From NCBI GenBank assembly GCA_035578175.1, contig JAQMRL010000014.1:14211774-14275773 (forward strand): a stretch of 64,000 bases of DNA. Reading direction: 5' to 3'. The DNA comes from Catonia carolina (Eukaryota; Arthropoda; Insecta; Hemiptera; Achilidae). The position numbers were made by a program, and so were the translations under genes. Below are positions 10,795-22,067 of this stretch, piece by piece; the first letter of the stretch is position 1; every line of letters starts with the position of its first letter. The notes beneath the pieces were generated by a model. That model worked only from the letters and a program-made list of their open reading frames with translations. It did no database searches and was not told the origin of the DNA.

Positions 10795-11780
10795 TCTGCT
10801 ACGGCGTGTTTTTCGTCGTATAGTGAATTTTCAAACGTCAAAACACGCTCCCAAATAAATTCATTTATGTAAGGCCATTACCGATGGAAAATTGTGAAAA
10901 AATTACAGGCATTTTAAACACGTACCGGTTCTTGGTATTTTAAAAACATAAAAATCGGTTGCATTTTTCGTTAGCTACAGCGGGCACTTTCGGAAACTTT
11001 CGCGCGTAAAAATTTGTAGGTAACTTAATATTTTTGGCTGTAACGTGCTAAAATTTAAGTTTATCATGAAATTGTACAGAACATAATTTTTAGAAGACAT
11101 TTTCGTGATTAAAACCATGTTTTACAATATAATTTAGAGTAACGTTAGCCCTAATAATTGCAGTTTGAAATTTGCAACGCGCAAAGTGGGAACAGAATCT
11201 GTGATATTCGAACAGTGTTGCATTGTCAAATTCCTGCCATTCCCCACCCTCTTGTTCACAATACCTATGTAAATAGTATTGACATTAAACACAATATATA
11301 CAGTTACAAATATACATATAAAATTATGTAATAGTGGTAAAAGGATAGGGTTTGTAATATGCCATAAAACAGGTCGTGGGAGCTTTGACAAAGAAAGACA
11401 ATGTTTACTATCAGAATTTACTCATACCATGCCAACGGTTGCATGCTGGATAAAAATGTTTGATTTTATAGCTTCTACGCATTATTCTGATTTAGTAGTT
11501 AGTTCTACGAACCATATAGATGAAATATTCTATAAGTTACATTGTCTTGAAGATAGGATGACTTCAAAAGTAACTTGACAACTTACAACCATCGTTTCAA
11601 CCTTGCTATCAATACACGCGCATTGTGTTGTATATGAAATTATAGAGCCATTCAAGGCGCGTAATTTGATACATGAACTGAACAAATCACTTTATAGATA
11701 CGTTTGCTATAGGCTTCTAAAGCTGGTAACTACCAGGGCAACTGAGATTGCCTCCCGTAGCAGAGGGGTTATAGTCGTAA
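10795..11780 (+). repeat. Interspersed repeat Q, copy 1
   Basis: About 1 kb matching 32037-33005 in the same orientation, from GGCGTGTTTTTCGTCGTATA to GCCTCCCGTAGCAGA. The internal frame at 11279-11578 (RIGFVICHKTGRGSF, KLHCLEDRMTSKV) has a counterpart in copy 2, with many substitutions and different stop positions. I do not recognise the protein. This may be a decayed transposon-encoded gene or a chance open frame in a repeat. Confidence 0.75.
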
Positions 11781-12033
11781 GAAAGTGAGAAAGGAATTCC
11801 CCTTCCACTCTACATCACGTGTAATACTAGCCGAACCGCATGACAACGGCATCTTGAACGCTACTACTCTGCCTGATATTATTAGCTACTATTATAAGAA
11901 ATGAAAACCAATGACACGGTCCCTCTTTCTACTTCCGCTCAAAAAACGTTATCACCCTATTAATAATAATTTCATGACTTTGACTACGCAAAACTTAACC
12001 ATTTTTGCTATTCCTTATACCTTATACCTTTTT

Positions 12034-12295
12034 ACTTTCTCTTGCCTATATGAATATATAGGAAGGAAAGTATTGTTTTCATGTCGATTTTTCGAAATCG
12101 AGTTTTCACCGGATCTACACGTTTTCAGACCCCCTGAACCCAAAAAACATGTTTTTAGCGATTGGTCTGTGTGTGAACAGAATATCTCAAGAACGGAACA
12201 TCGTACGAACTTGAAACTTGAAACTTAAGTTTCATACCACTACCGGACGCGACACGAACATTTTCATCAAAATCTGTCAACCGGAAGTAGTAGTT
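12034..12295 (+). mobile_element. R-family element, copy e (5' part)
   Basis: Starts ACTTTCTCTTGCCTATATG and stops after CAACCGGAAGTAGTAGT. The microsatellite has shrunk to GTGTGTG near 12168. It lies head-to-head with copy f across a 140-bp spacer, so the pair could form a hairpin. Confidence 0.75.
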
Positions 12296-12440
12296 ACCGG
12301 AAGTAGAAGTAGTAGTAGAGTTACTTAATAATAATCGGACAGAGGAAGGTGCTGCAGAGTTCCTTCAGGAAAAGGGGTTATTACATAATCCCAGATGTGA
12401 CAAATTTTTTAGTTGTCAAATTGTGACAACTAAAAAAGTA
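12296..12440 (+). repeat. Short repeat Y, copy 1
   Basis: Contains GGTGCTGCAGAGTTCCTT and TACATAATCCCAGA, matching 63850-63955. In both places it directly precedes an R element in minus orientation, so the Y+R junction itself is duplicated. Confidence 0.6.
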
Positions 12441-13372
12441 TGTGTAAAACACTCACACGACTTTCTCTTGCCAAAGCAAATAATGAACAATATAACCTAA
12501 TATTAGTAATAAAACATTGAAAATAAACAAAAAATTAACCTCAATAAACATAACCTAATTTTAATTGTGAGTGAAAGACGCATAATGAAAATCAACCTCA
12601 GTTTGGCTTAACAATACGGAAAATCACTCTTTCACACTAAACTAAACTCTGTAGAGAAAAATACTCTGAATAAAAGTTAAAGATCTATTAATTTCCTATA
12701 AATTTTATTATATACTTTTTTGTCGTAAAATGCAAACTAAGGCCGAAATCTGAAAAAATTGATTTTTCACACGTTTTCGGGAGAAAAATAACATAAAATC
12801 GCTAATTACCGCTAAACTAAGCGTTATACAAAAATGTTTTAAATAAAAGTTGCAGAACGTTAAATTCTCTACAATTTTTATGTAATACATTTTTGCGCTA
12901 AAATGCACATTAAAGCCGCAATCTTAAAAAAATAATTTTTTACATGAAAACAGCCTCACCAAGAATTTCAGCAAACATGGCGCCTACTCTCTATCTTTTA
13001 GAGCATAAAAAATTTAGTAAACTAGGCGATTTTTAAAAAAAATCGTAGCACCAGTTTTTGAGAAAATCGCAAAAAAGTGAAAAATTACACGAATAAACTA
13101 CTACTTCCGGTTGATAGATTTTGATGAAAATGTTTGTGTCGGTCCGGTAGTGGTAAGTAACTTAAGTTTCAAGTTGTACGATGTTCCGTTCTTGAGATAT
13201 TCTGTTCACACACACACACACACACGGACAGACACACACACCAATCGCTAAAAACCATTTTTTTGGGTTCAGGGGGTCTGAAAACGTGTTGATCCGGTAA
13301 AAACTCAATTTTGAAAAATCGACATGAAAACAATACTTTCCTTCCTAAATATTCATATAGGCAAGAGAAAAT
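12441..13372 (-). mobile_element. R-family element, copy f (full length)
   Basis: Typical R element in minus orientation; the (CA)n tract is at 13207-13225. Ends with ATAGGCAAGAGAAA. Confidence 0.8.
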
Positions 13373-14341
13373 AATATAACGTAATAGTATAATGTAGCCT
13401 AGTAACAGCAAAATAAAACAAAAAAAAACAATCAAAATATGAAATAAAACAACTGAACGTGTAACATAGTGTAGCCTGATTTTCGTAAGGAGAACGCTGG
13501 GAAAAACGTGCGTCTGGATTACTATAGTCTTGTGTGTACTGCAACAATGCCGGCGTATGTAATCAACAATGGAATAGCATGCTTACAAAATACAAGGGGT
13601 GTTGTCAATTTTCAACAACACTCTGACTGTCATCTAACTGTAGGTCGGAGGGGACTGTGGTCTGGGGGCACGCCCCAGACCACACAGAGCGTGCCCATAG
13701 AACTGCAGTTTAGCTACCCTAGCCTCACCACTGTGAGGTAACGGGCGGTGGCTGTAGCACCTCCGTCTGCTCTTCGTAGTACACAGTTGTGCGCAGAACA
13801 TCCATGTGTGGTAGAGCCACGTGCAAAGCATTAGCTGCGTAACGAGCTCGACGGTGACTCGTCCAACGTTTACACGAGTACTGAGGGGAGTGGGGCGCCC
13901 TGCGGACGTGACCGCACCCACTCATTTGGGTTGGCCTCTCAGGGGCTGTGTTTTCATAGGTAGCGCTTTAGAGCCACTAGGCTGTTTAAATTCCTTCGGA
14001 ATGGGCTTAGCTAGCCGAGGGGATGTCCGGCAACGGATAGATATACAAGATTGTAGGCAGGAGGGGATGCAGGGTCGAAGTCAAGTATGCGCATGCGCAG
14101 CTCAGCGCTCACAGCAATTGGCTTGGCCTTTACTATATACTGTGACTGGGAAGGATGTGTGTACGCATGCGTGAGTGTGTCTTTCTCAGTAAGAGTATTC
14201 AGTAAGGCAGGGAGTGGGAGATATGGACAAGTGTGTAACCCTTCTGGGAATTCGGATTTGATAGTGGCATACAGAAAACGTCAAAGACCCAGTTATTTTT
14301 ATACTTTGACATAAGTGGAATTAAATTAGCTAATGTCTTAC
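13373..14341. other. Intergenic/intronic DNA, GC-richer than average, with a strong hairpin
   Basis: Overlapping open frames run in several directions here but none resembles a known protein; they reflect raised GC content. A 12-bp perfect stem with a 5-nt loop sits at 13656-13684. The segment 14239-14306 matches 63671-63730 inverted. Confidence 0.4.
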
Positions 14342-14426
14342 CCTTAGCTTTAACGTCAGTCGCCCTGCGATTGCCGGTCGTCTCGTCATTACCGTACGCC
14401 ATTTTCATTCTTCTGTAGTCGTCCAT
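14342..14426 (-). CDS. Probable first coding exon of minus-strand Ser/Asn/Lys-rich protein gene
   Basis: ATG at 14426 opens MDDYRRMKMAYGND followed by ETTGNRRATDVKAK, then a strong donor GG|GTAAGAC at 14342/14341, leaving phase 1. That phase fits the exon ending at 7719, where G+AT gives Asp. Joined, the four exons would give about 723 residues. The intron of 6.5 kb would hold a hAT, a Harbinger/Helitron nest and several R copies. The link is by phase and composition only; this could instead belong to another gene. Confidence 0.45.
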
Positions 14427-15015
14427 TTTCTTATATAGATTCATGCTTTTACTCCAACATCTGGAAGTGTATAGAATATATTTTATATGTACTGATAATT
14501 TGTTCTGCAATTTATCACGCTTCAATTTCGAACAAAATTTTTTTTTAAGAATTATAATTTTTAATCGCGGCATTCATTATTGTTACTAAGCAACGGTTTA
14601 TTTAAATTTGTAACTATGATTTTTTCCTCCAGTACCTTTGGAGGGTATGAACTCGATGCCATGGTCTATCGCGATTTCGTTTTCCTCAGCTGTGTTTATA
14701 ATAATAATAGATTTATTGCCAAAATCATGGGAATTATATAGAATCAGGGCCCGTCACCGATTGTAATGATTTTTTTAAATCAATTTTTTTTTGGCGCGGA
14801 ATCCGAATATGAAATTATTTTTCTCCGCAAATCACCATGAAATTAGTCATTTCTATCATGTACCGCCATAACCTCACTTGTTCGTATATGTTTCAATTTG
14901 CCGTTTTATTTGAATTCATTTACACTTTACATGAACACTAAAATGTTAAAATGTCCCTATTTCAATTAATTTTACCAATTGATCAAAGATGTGTATACCT
15001 CCTCACTAAATTTGT

Positions 15016-16158
15016 ACAGTATACTGTACACCAACTTTTTATACCTTTGCCTAGTAATTATATATTACAACATTTAAAAATATTTTGAAGCAATATTTGT
15101 ATTAATACTTGCTTTTTGTGAGTAAGTAATGTTTTTTTTTACCAGTTTATGTTAATACAAAAAGTATATCAATGTACACTATACTGTACAAATATTGTCA
15201 ATATGAAATTATGGTGCATCAGAAATAAAATCATAAAATTTAATAAAGTACTTAAAATTTTTATTTATTTATTATTTTGAAATATTAAAAAGTTTTTGTA
15301 TATCATTTTAATTATTTTTCGTGATATGTCAGAAAGCAGTTACGCTTCTGATTAAGGCATAAATGAACCTTACACTTCTTGCAATAAAAGTGTGATCTAT
15401 ATTTGCCACAACCTGTGTTTTTACACCTTGTAGGCTCTTTGTTCACATCATGAACAGGTAGGTGGTCAACATCATCCAACTTAATTGAGTCTATTGGCCG
15501 CGATTCGTAGCTAGTTCTTGGTTTTTTTGTTTCCGACTCTGGAGATGCTACAATCGAGGGTATTCCGCGTTTTCTTATATTTACAACTTTTCCCACTTTT
15601 ATTAGTTCTTCTGCCAACAACAAACGAAAATGGAGCAAATCTAGAGTTTTTTTTCTTTGCTACATCAAATTGCTTGCATGCAATTTTGTATTCTATCCAC
15701 GAATTCCAGACTGTCATATCAATTGCATACGTATACTAGGGATAACCTGCAACTGAGTAGATGAGGTTCAACAATCCTTGTTTGTACAGTATACTGTACA
15801 ACATATTTTCACTGCATGATAAAAATTATTATGACTAACAAATTGATAGAAATGGAATATTTATTATGAAAACCAGTAATTTTTTTTAGCAACAAAAAAA
15901 AATATATTAATAAAATCTGTTAATTTTTTTTAAATATTAATTTTGATCAGGCCGTGCAGACAGGATTCCAAAAGTCACCTGGCTGCCATAACAAAACAGA
16001 TGATAGTAATTCGTATGTTCAACAACAGATAGCAGCACAGACAGTTTACTAAAAAGTAAACATGTACAGAATTCCCTATAAACAGTTATAATGAATGAAA
16101 CGCATGATTTTATTGAAATATTCTCATCATAAGTCATGCGTACAGTATACTGTACAAT
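15016..16158. repeat. Recurrent 18-bp palindrome TGTACAGTATACTGTACA
   Basis: Exact or one-base variants occur at about 15020, 15785 and 16140, with a weaker form near 15175. They flank the transposase remnant, so they could be transposase binding sites. They are too long and too regular for chance. Confidence 0.6.
15312..15717 (-). pseudogene. piggyBac-type transposase C-terminal fragment
   Basis: The minus strand reads NSWIEYKIACKQFDV, then after a frame change LHFRLLLAEELIKVGK, then TRCKNTGCGKYRSHFYC, KKCKVHLCLNQKRNC and FLTYHEK with a stop. The Cys-rich pattern ending CF..YH is the zinc-binding tail of piggyBac transposases. The frame change near 15640 and the absence of the catalytic core mean it is a dead remnant. 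A domesticated PGBD gene is unlikely for the same reason. Confidence 0.65.
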
Positions 16159-16308
16159 TCGAGTCAAGTACCGTCAAATGTATCTAGTAATTAAAGACTG
16201 AGGAGGTAATATTTTTGTATATTGACGAAATTGCTAACCGACTAACATCTAACCTTTTAAGATACTGTGACGTCATTATAAGTTGTACGAAAATAATAAA
16301 ATGCGTAC

Positions 16309-17362
16309 ACGAACCGATAATTTTAATTTAAAACTGCAAATTAACCTATAACCTTTAGGACTTATTTTTATAAAAAACTTAGCCTGTAAAACTGCATATA
16401 GTACCCAATAACCTTATTATGAGTAGGTTATCGGTTGTCATGTGTGGTTATAACTGCGTATAATAACCGATACCTACTCACCATTTACTAACTATTCAAG
16501 TTTAATTTACAGTGCACAATAATAATGTGTATAACCTTTAATTTAAAACTGCATATAGTAACCAATAACCTTATTACGGTTAGGTTATAGTTGTTTATGT
16601 ATTTATAACTAACTGCGTATAATCACCGATACCTACTCACCATTTACTAACTATTCAAGTTTAATTTACAGTGCACAATAATAATGTGTATAACCTTTAA
16701 TTTAAAACTGCATATAGTAACCAATAACCTTATTACGGTTAGGTTATAGTTGTTTATGTATTTATAACTAACTGCGTATAATCACCGATACCTACTCACC
16801 ATTTACTAACTATTCAAGTTTAATTTACAGTGCACAATAATAATGTGTATAACCTTTAATTTAAAACTGCATATAGTAACCAATAACCTTATTACGGTTA
16901 GGTTATAGTTGTTTATGTATTTATAACTAACTGCGTATAATCACCGATACCTACTCACCATTTACTTACTATTCAAGTTTAATTTACAGTGCACAATAAT
17001 AATGTGTATAACCTTTAATTTAAAACTGCATATAGTAACCAATAACCCTATTACGGTTAGGTTATAGTTGTTTATGTATTTATAACTAACTGCGTATAAT
17101 CACCGATACCTACTCACCATTTACTAACTATTCAAGTTTAATTTACAGTGCACAATAATAATGTGTATAACCTTTAATTTAAAACTGCATATAGTAACCA
17201 ATAACCTTATTACGGTTAGGTTATAGTTGTTTATGTATTTATAACTAACTGCGTATAATAACCGTTAACCTACTCACCATTTACTGACTAATCAAGGTTA
17301 GGAAAATTTTCAGTGTACAATGTCCTTTAATTTAAAACTGCATATTGATAACCAATAACCTT
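16309..17362 (+). repeat. 159-bp tandem satellite, six to seven units
   Basis: CACCGATACCTACTCACC starts units at 16624, 16783, 16942 and 17101, exactly 159 bp apart, with more diverged units before (16466) and after (about 17260). The central units are almost identical, suggesting recent expansion or gene conversion. No coding potential. Confidence 0.9.
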
Positions 17363-17376
17363 ATAATAGGTAGGTT

Positions 17377-17517
17377 TTTTTTTTTTTTTTTTTTTTTTTT
17401 TGGTTTAACGTCCGACTGTTCTGCAATTACTGCTAATGCAGACGGTGAAGGGTGAAATGATATTTTGTAACGTATGAAAAAATGCCATGCCTGAATGGGA
17501 TTCGAACCCAAGACCGC
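17377..17517 (-). mobile_element. tRNA-derived SINE with target duplication
   Basis: Minus orientation: a B-box-like GGTTCGAATCCC near 17500, and a poly(A) tail seen as a 26-base T run at the left. It is bounded by a perfect 14-bp duplication, ATAATAGGTAGGTT (17363-17376 and 17518-17531), inside the satellite. A truncated relative lies at 30063-30190. Confidence 0.85.
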
Positions 17518-17548
17518 ATAATAGGTAGGTTATCGGTTTTTAAGTGTA

Positions 17549-18870
17549 CGAGGGGGTACCCAAAAGTATCCGGAATAGCTCTGCTGTGGGCGGAGCTTGT
17601 GCAGTACAAATTCCCGCCACTAGGCTGCTTGTAGCGCTACTCATTGCCAGTTCAATGCCATTTTGTTCGTTGATCTAGCTTGTTCTGTTCTCGTGCAGTG
17701 ATTGTTCTCGCGAGTGCTGTTTTATGCTCGTGTCGTTTTTCATGATGGCAAGTTTTAATGAACAACGTGCGGCTGTGAAATTTTGCTTCTTGCTCGGTAA
17801 AAACGCCGCGGAAACAGTAGTAATGTTGAACACAGCTTACAAAGACGACGCTATTGGAAAAACCCAAGTGTACGAGTGGTTTTTGCGCTTTAAAAATGGC
17901 GACATGTCGATTGAGAACAAACCTCGTTCTGGACGACCGTCGACTTCCCAAACAGACGAAAATGTTGTGAAAGTGAAAGAAATTGTACGAACAGACCGAC
18001 GACAGACCATTGACCAATTATCACAGGTTAGTGGGTTATCTTGGAGCTCAGTCCAACGCATTTTAACAGAAGACTTGACAATGAAAAGAGTCGCTGCCAA
18101 GTTTGTGCCTCGGGTTCTGACAGACACTCAAAAGGAACGTCGAATTGAAACGTATAGTGATTTGAAACAACAGCTTGAAACTGATCCAGATTTCATGTCA
18201 AAGATCATTACGGGTGACGAGTCTTGGTGCTATGGGTACGACCCAGAAACCAAACAACAATCCAGTCAATGGAAGACTTCATTATTACCCCGACCAAAAA
18301 AAGTCGTCAAGTCAGATCGAACATCAAAACAATGCTGATTTGTTTTTTTGATGTGAGGGGAATTGTCCATTCAGAGTTCGTTCCACCAGGCCAGACGGTA
18401 AATCAAGCTTTTTATCTTGAAGTGTTAAGAAGACTACGAAACAGCATTCGTCGTAAAAGACCTAATTTGTGGCAGACAGGGGACTGGTTTTTCCACCACG
18501 ACAACGCGCCTGCACACACGGCAATCTCGGTTACCCAGTTTTTGGCGAAAAACGGCATGGTTTTGCTACCACACGCACCGTACTCACCCGATCTGGCTCC
18601 GTGTGATTTTTTCTTGTTCCCACGCATGAAAAGGGGCATGAAAGGTCTCCGATTTAACAACATTGATGATGTCAAGAAAAAAACGACGGATGAGCTGGCA
18701 GCCATCACTGAAGAGGAGTACAAAACATGTTTTGAACAGTGGAAGCACCGGTGGGACAAATGTATTAGTTGTAATGGAGAGTATTTTGAAGGGGATAAGG
18801 TTCTTTTGTAAAAAAATTAAAAATAAATAGTTTTAAAAAATAATTCCGTTTTCTTTTGGGTACCCCCTCG
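17549..18870 (+). mobile_element. Full-length mariner element (family 1)
   Basis: 1,322 bp with inverted ends CGAGGGGGTACCCAAAAG and a TA duplication at 17547-17548 and 18871-18872. It is inserted in the satellite: joining the flanks restores the repeat unit. It contains one transposase frame broken by a single-base deletion. The shorter relative at 22068 has lost about 410 bp. Confidence 0.9.
17745..18811 (+). pseudogene. Mariner transposase, DD34D, one frameshift
   Basis: The product would be about 355 residues from MASFNEQRAAVKFCF. The N-terminal helix-turn-helix region is intact. The three acidic residues are present: ITGDESW, HHDNAPAH and SPDLAPCDFF, with 34 residues between the second and third, the mariner signature. 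The reading frame changes near 18280-18300 by what looks like one missing base, between the first and second catalytic motifs. Apart from this the gene appears intact, implying recent activity. It would cut and paste mariner DNA at TA sites. Confidence 0.9.
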
Positions 18871-18872
18871 TA

Positions 18873-18960
18873 TTTATAACTGCATAGAACAACCAAAAAC
18901 CTACTCACCATTTACTAAATAATTAAGGTTAATTTTTGGTGTACACCATTATGTGGTAGG
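18873..18960 (+). repeat. Satellite remnant right of the mariner
   Basis: TTTATAACTGCATAGAACAA and CCTACTCACCATTTACTAAA continue the 159-bp unit interrupted at 17548. Confidence 0.8.
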
Positions 18961-19356
18961 AGTGATGACGTCATAGGTTACGGTCAGTTTGAAATGTTGT
19001 AAATCATTAAAAAATTTTTTAATGATTAATAAATTACATTTGTAAATATAGTGACATTATTAATTGGTTGTGAGCATTTATACGATAATGAAGGGTATTA
19101 TAACGGTAAAATTGAAAATTACAAAAAAGGTGAGGTTATATCGGCAGATGATAAGAAAAAAGCTTATAACTAATTTCATGGTGATTTGCGGGGGAAAATA
19201 ATTTCATATTCGGATTCAGCACCCAAAAAGTATCAATTTCAAAACAAATCGTTACAATTGGTAACGGACCCTGATTCTATATAATTACCAAAATCATCAT
19301 CATCATTTATCAAGAATTGGCTTCAATGGCCTTTTCTGAAACCTGTTGCTAAAGCT

Positions 19357-19704
19357 CTTTATTCAGCGTAAAAAACTTAGTACAAGTATGTTAGTAACAT
19401 GAAATATTGATTGGGCAATGTGTGGTAGAATTTAAAAAAAAAACTTGAAAAATAGACAGGTTAATGCGGTGGTTGGGCGCTACTATCCATATTGCCAGGT
19501 TGTGTACGTGACATCCTGTCGGACTGTCTACCTGAACTGACAGACTGCATTGCCAATTCAGGTAGACATGAGACAACATAGATAGTAGCGCCCATTCCCG
19601 CATTACCCTGTCTATTTTTCAATTTTTTTTTAAATTCTACCACACATTGCCCAATCAATATTTTATGTTAGTAACATATTTATACTAAGTTTTTTACGCT
19701 GAAT
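19357..19704. mobile_element. Foldback MITE, ~145-bp arms
   Basis: Left arm TTTATTCAGCGTAAAAAACT is mirrored by AGTTTTTTACGCTGAATAAA at the right. Pairing continues through GGCGCTACTATC and the inner GTCTACCTGAA / TTCAGGTAGAC. Open frames here only reflect the inverted arms. Confidence 0.85.
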
Positions 19705-20060
19705 AAAACTATAGTTTGCCCGTGCCGAACGATCGAGCGGTTACCGAGATATAGTTAATTTAGTCACGAGTTTGCCCGTGTTTGCAACAAGGGGTAAAGG
19801 GGAAAAGCATCAGACTGCATGCGTGACTGCTTTAATTTCAGTACAAGAAACACAACAACTTATACTACACCCAGAGCATACACAGTGTATCGCGGAACCT
19901 TTTATAAGTTAACTGTACGAATATAACTGTTTGTTACCGTAAATAGAAATGTTAGTTTCTCAAAAACGTGGGCAGACTATTCACAGTGCTAAACGAAATC
20001 TAATATACAGTGTAACAAAATGCTGTGAAGTTGAAGCTAAACAAAAATGCCTTTTCCTGC
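19705..20060 (+). repeat. Interspersed repeat V, copy 1
   Basis: About 350 bp, inverted copy at 34395-34715. Shared segments include GGTAAAGGGGAAAAGCATCA and ATCGCGGAACCTTTT with the region around the TGTACGAATA motif. Non-coding. Confidence 0.65.
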
Positions 20061-20462
20061 CTCTTAACAAAAGCGAATTCGAAATTTTGTACAACCTGTA
20101 AGAATTTAATTGCCTATGTTGTGTTAAAATTTCAAACTTTTCGATCAAACAATTATCGAGATACAAGCCTCTAAACTCATTAAATTTGTTGCGGTAGCAA
20201 AAAACCGGGTCTTTTTGTCTTTCAACCTCGATATGGCAATTTTTAAACAACATTAAAAATATAGGTTTATTATGGGCCAAAGCAGAATAAAATGAGCTAA
20301 ATTTTGATGTAAAGTATATTAAAATACGACATAGTTTTGGAGATACAAGGGTTCAAATTCGGGTGTCCATGATTATGAAACCGATAGTAGTATAGTATCC
20401 GTGGTGTATAATTTTTTGTTAAGGCGTTTAAACACAACCCGCACGTTTTTTGTAAGGTAATA
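20061..20462. other. No feature recognised
   Basis: AT-rich spacer without repeat partner or coding signal. Confidence 0.3.
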
Positions 20463-22025
20463 CAGTCAAACTTCTACTGACGGACACTTCTGAATTACGG
20501 ACAATTTTAAAAGTCCCGGCATTTTTCCGTAAGACACAATACTAAAATATTTCCTAATAATGGACCCTCCACATAACGGACGCGGACAGTTAATTTGTAT
20601 GGTTTTGAAAATTAAATTTCTGGAAAGCGGACAAAACTTGTTCACAAAAGAATGTTAGTACAAAGTATGAAATACATTTTTAAATCAGAAAAAATATGTG
20701 TTTAAAAATATTGAGTGCGTAAGTGGTCAAATTATAAATAGCAGCCTTTTTAAAAACAAAAAATGGTTTTACAGTAATCCCTCGTTATCCGCGGGGTTAC
20801 GTTCCAGAGGGTTACCGCGGTTAGTAAAACCGTGGATAATAATACCTTATATGAACGAAAAGATGGGGGTTAGATTTTAAAGATAAAGTCCTGTAGTCGT
20901 TTTAAGTGTTTTATAGTTTTAGGAACATTTTACCATTATTATAATCTATGAATATTTAATAAATACAATAATGTACGTACCCTATAAAAAATTTAAGTTG
21001 CTTTAAAATAGTTAGTTATGGCTCTTTGCTTCTTCTTCTTTTCAAACTCCTTGTGGACTTCTTCGTATGTTATCATGAGTTCCTGAGTCCTCTTTTGAAT
21101 TGAAGGGCCCTTTCCGTGACTGAATCCGTCTCCAACACGTGGTCAGCCAATGCGTTGCCATGCTGAGGATCTCGTTGATGGTTTGTGAAGAAATGCTTGG
21201 CTTCGTCTTAGGATAGTCGAACACACAAAGAACTGTACGTACATACGAAAAAGTTTTACGTACGTACGTACGACTGACACGTGGAGGAAAACGTACGGAG
21301 AAATTACAGTATGGTGCCTGGGCGTACGTGTGGCGGTGAGGGTGGGGTGTTACTGGCGGGGCCCGGTACCCGGTGACTGGGTCACTACGTACAGTGCGCG
21401 GAAATCTAGCTTGGCTCATGGCGGCCGTCGCCATACTAGTGTGTGACTCAACTTGATACGGATGCCAAAACATTTATTCAAACACATGTTTTCAGAATTG
21501 TATGACTTCCCAACCAAGTACAGTGTACACAAGGTGAGAAAACGTACGTATTTTAAGGTTTTAGGCCCACGGACAAAGTCCGCAGATGCTAAACCCGCGG
21601 ATACCATGGGATAACTGTATTACTAATCGTATTGCGTAAATTGTGTAAAATGAACTTATGTATAATCCTGGAATACAAACATAAGGTATGTTGGATTACT
21701 TGTAAGTACTGTAAATGCATGCATATTTTTTATATTACATATTAGAATATAATACGGTTATTTTTTGGTAATTTTATGTACATGTAGGTCTACTATTTTA
21801 TAATATCTACCACAAACTTAGACTACGTATTAAATAAATTTTTTTCATTGCATAAACGTACATAGTGTGTATTTTATATATTCTTGTTAAATACGTTACA
21901 TTACGCAATACATACTAATGTAAAAACAGAAAATTGTGTAGTACACATATTTCTCATTAGCGGACACTTTTTAATAGCGGACAAATTTTTTGGTCCCGCA
22001 GATCAGTTTTTCAGAAGTTTGACTG
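20463..22025. mobile_element. Tigger/pogo-like element, outer layer of a nest
   Basis: Inverted ends CAGTCAAACTTCT with TA duplications (20461-20462, 22026-22027). Subterminal GCGGACA and CGGACACTT motifs recur at both ends, as in pogo-class elements. About 715 bp belong to this element; the rest is the nested copy. No transposase remains. Confidence 0.75.
20772..21617. mobile_element. Second Tigger/pogo-like element nested in the first
   Basis: Starts CAGTAATCCCTCGTTATCCG and ends CGCGGATACCATGGGATAAC + TG, flanked by TA on both sides. The interior is GC-richer with repeated ACGTACGTACG and shows no convincing coding frame. Confidence 0.75.
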
Positions 22026-22067
22026 TATTGGAAAAAATCAATAAATTAATTCATTTTCTTCATATTG

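Larger units (their letters stand above)
14998..16206. mobile_element. piggyBac-like element remnant
   Basis: A 10-bp inverted terminus CCTCCTCACT (14998) / AGTGAGGAGG-like (to 16206) encloses a piggyBac-type transposase tail on the minus strand. The palindrome TGTACAGTATACTGTACA recurs at both sides. Flanking bases are not a clean TTAA, so the boundaries are provisional. Confidence 0.5.
14719..19297. mobile_element. Large long-TIR DNA element (MULE-like) hosting several nested insertions
   Basis: Ends at 14732-14850 and 19165-19286 are ~115-bp inverted copies starting AATTATATAGAATCAGGG. The flanks carry a 10-bp duplication, CCAAAATCAT (14719-14728 and 19288-19297). Long TIRs plus a 9-10-bp duplication are typical of Mutator-like elements, although no MULE transposase is visible. 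Inside lie a piggyBac-like remnant, a 159-bp satellite, a SINE and a mariner. A related end sits at 4316. Confidence 0.65.

Noticed and set aside
13821..14174. 117-residue plus-strand open frame in a GC-rich patch
   Set aside because: Overlaps equally long frames on the other strand, no domain, no splice context.
14199..14573. 124-residue minus-strand open frame as a whole
   Set aside because: Only the part 14342-14426 before a strong donor looks coding; the rest is intron or upstream sequence.
19391..19658. Minus-strand open frames
   Set aside because: They lie in the arms of a foldback MITE and mirror each other.
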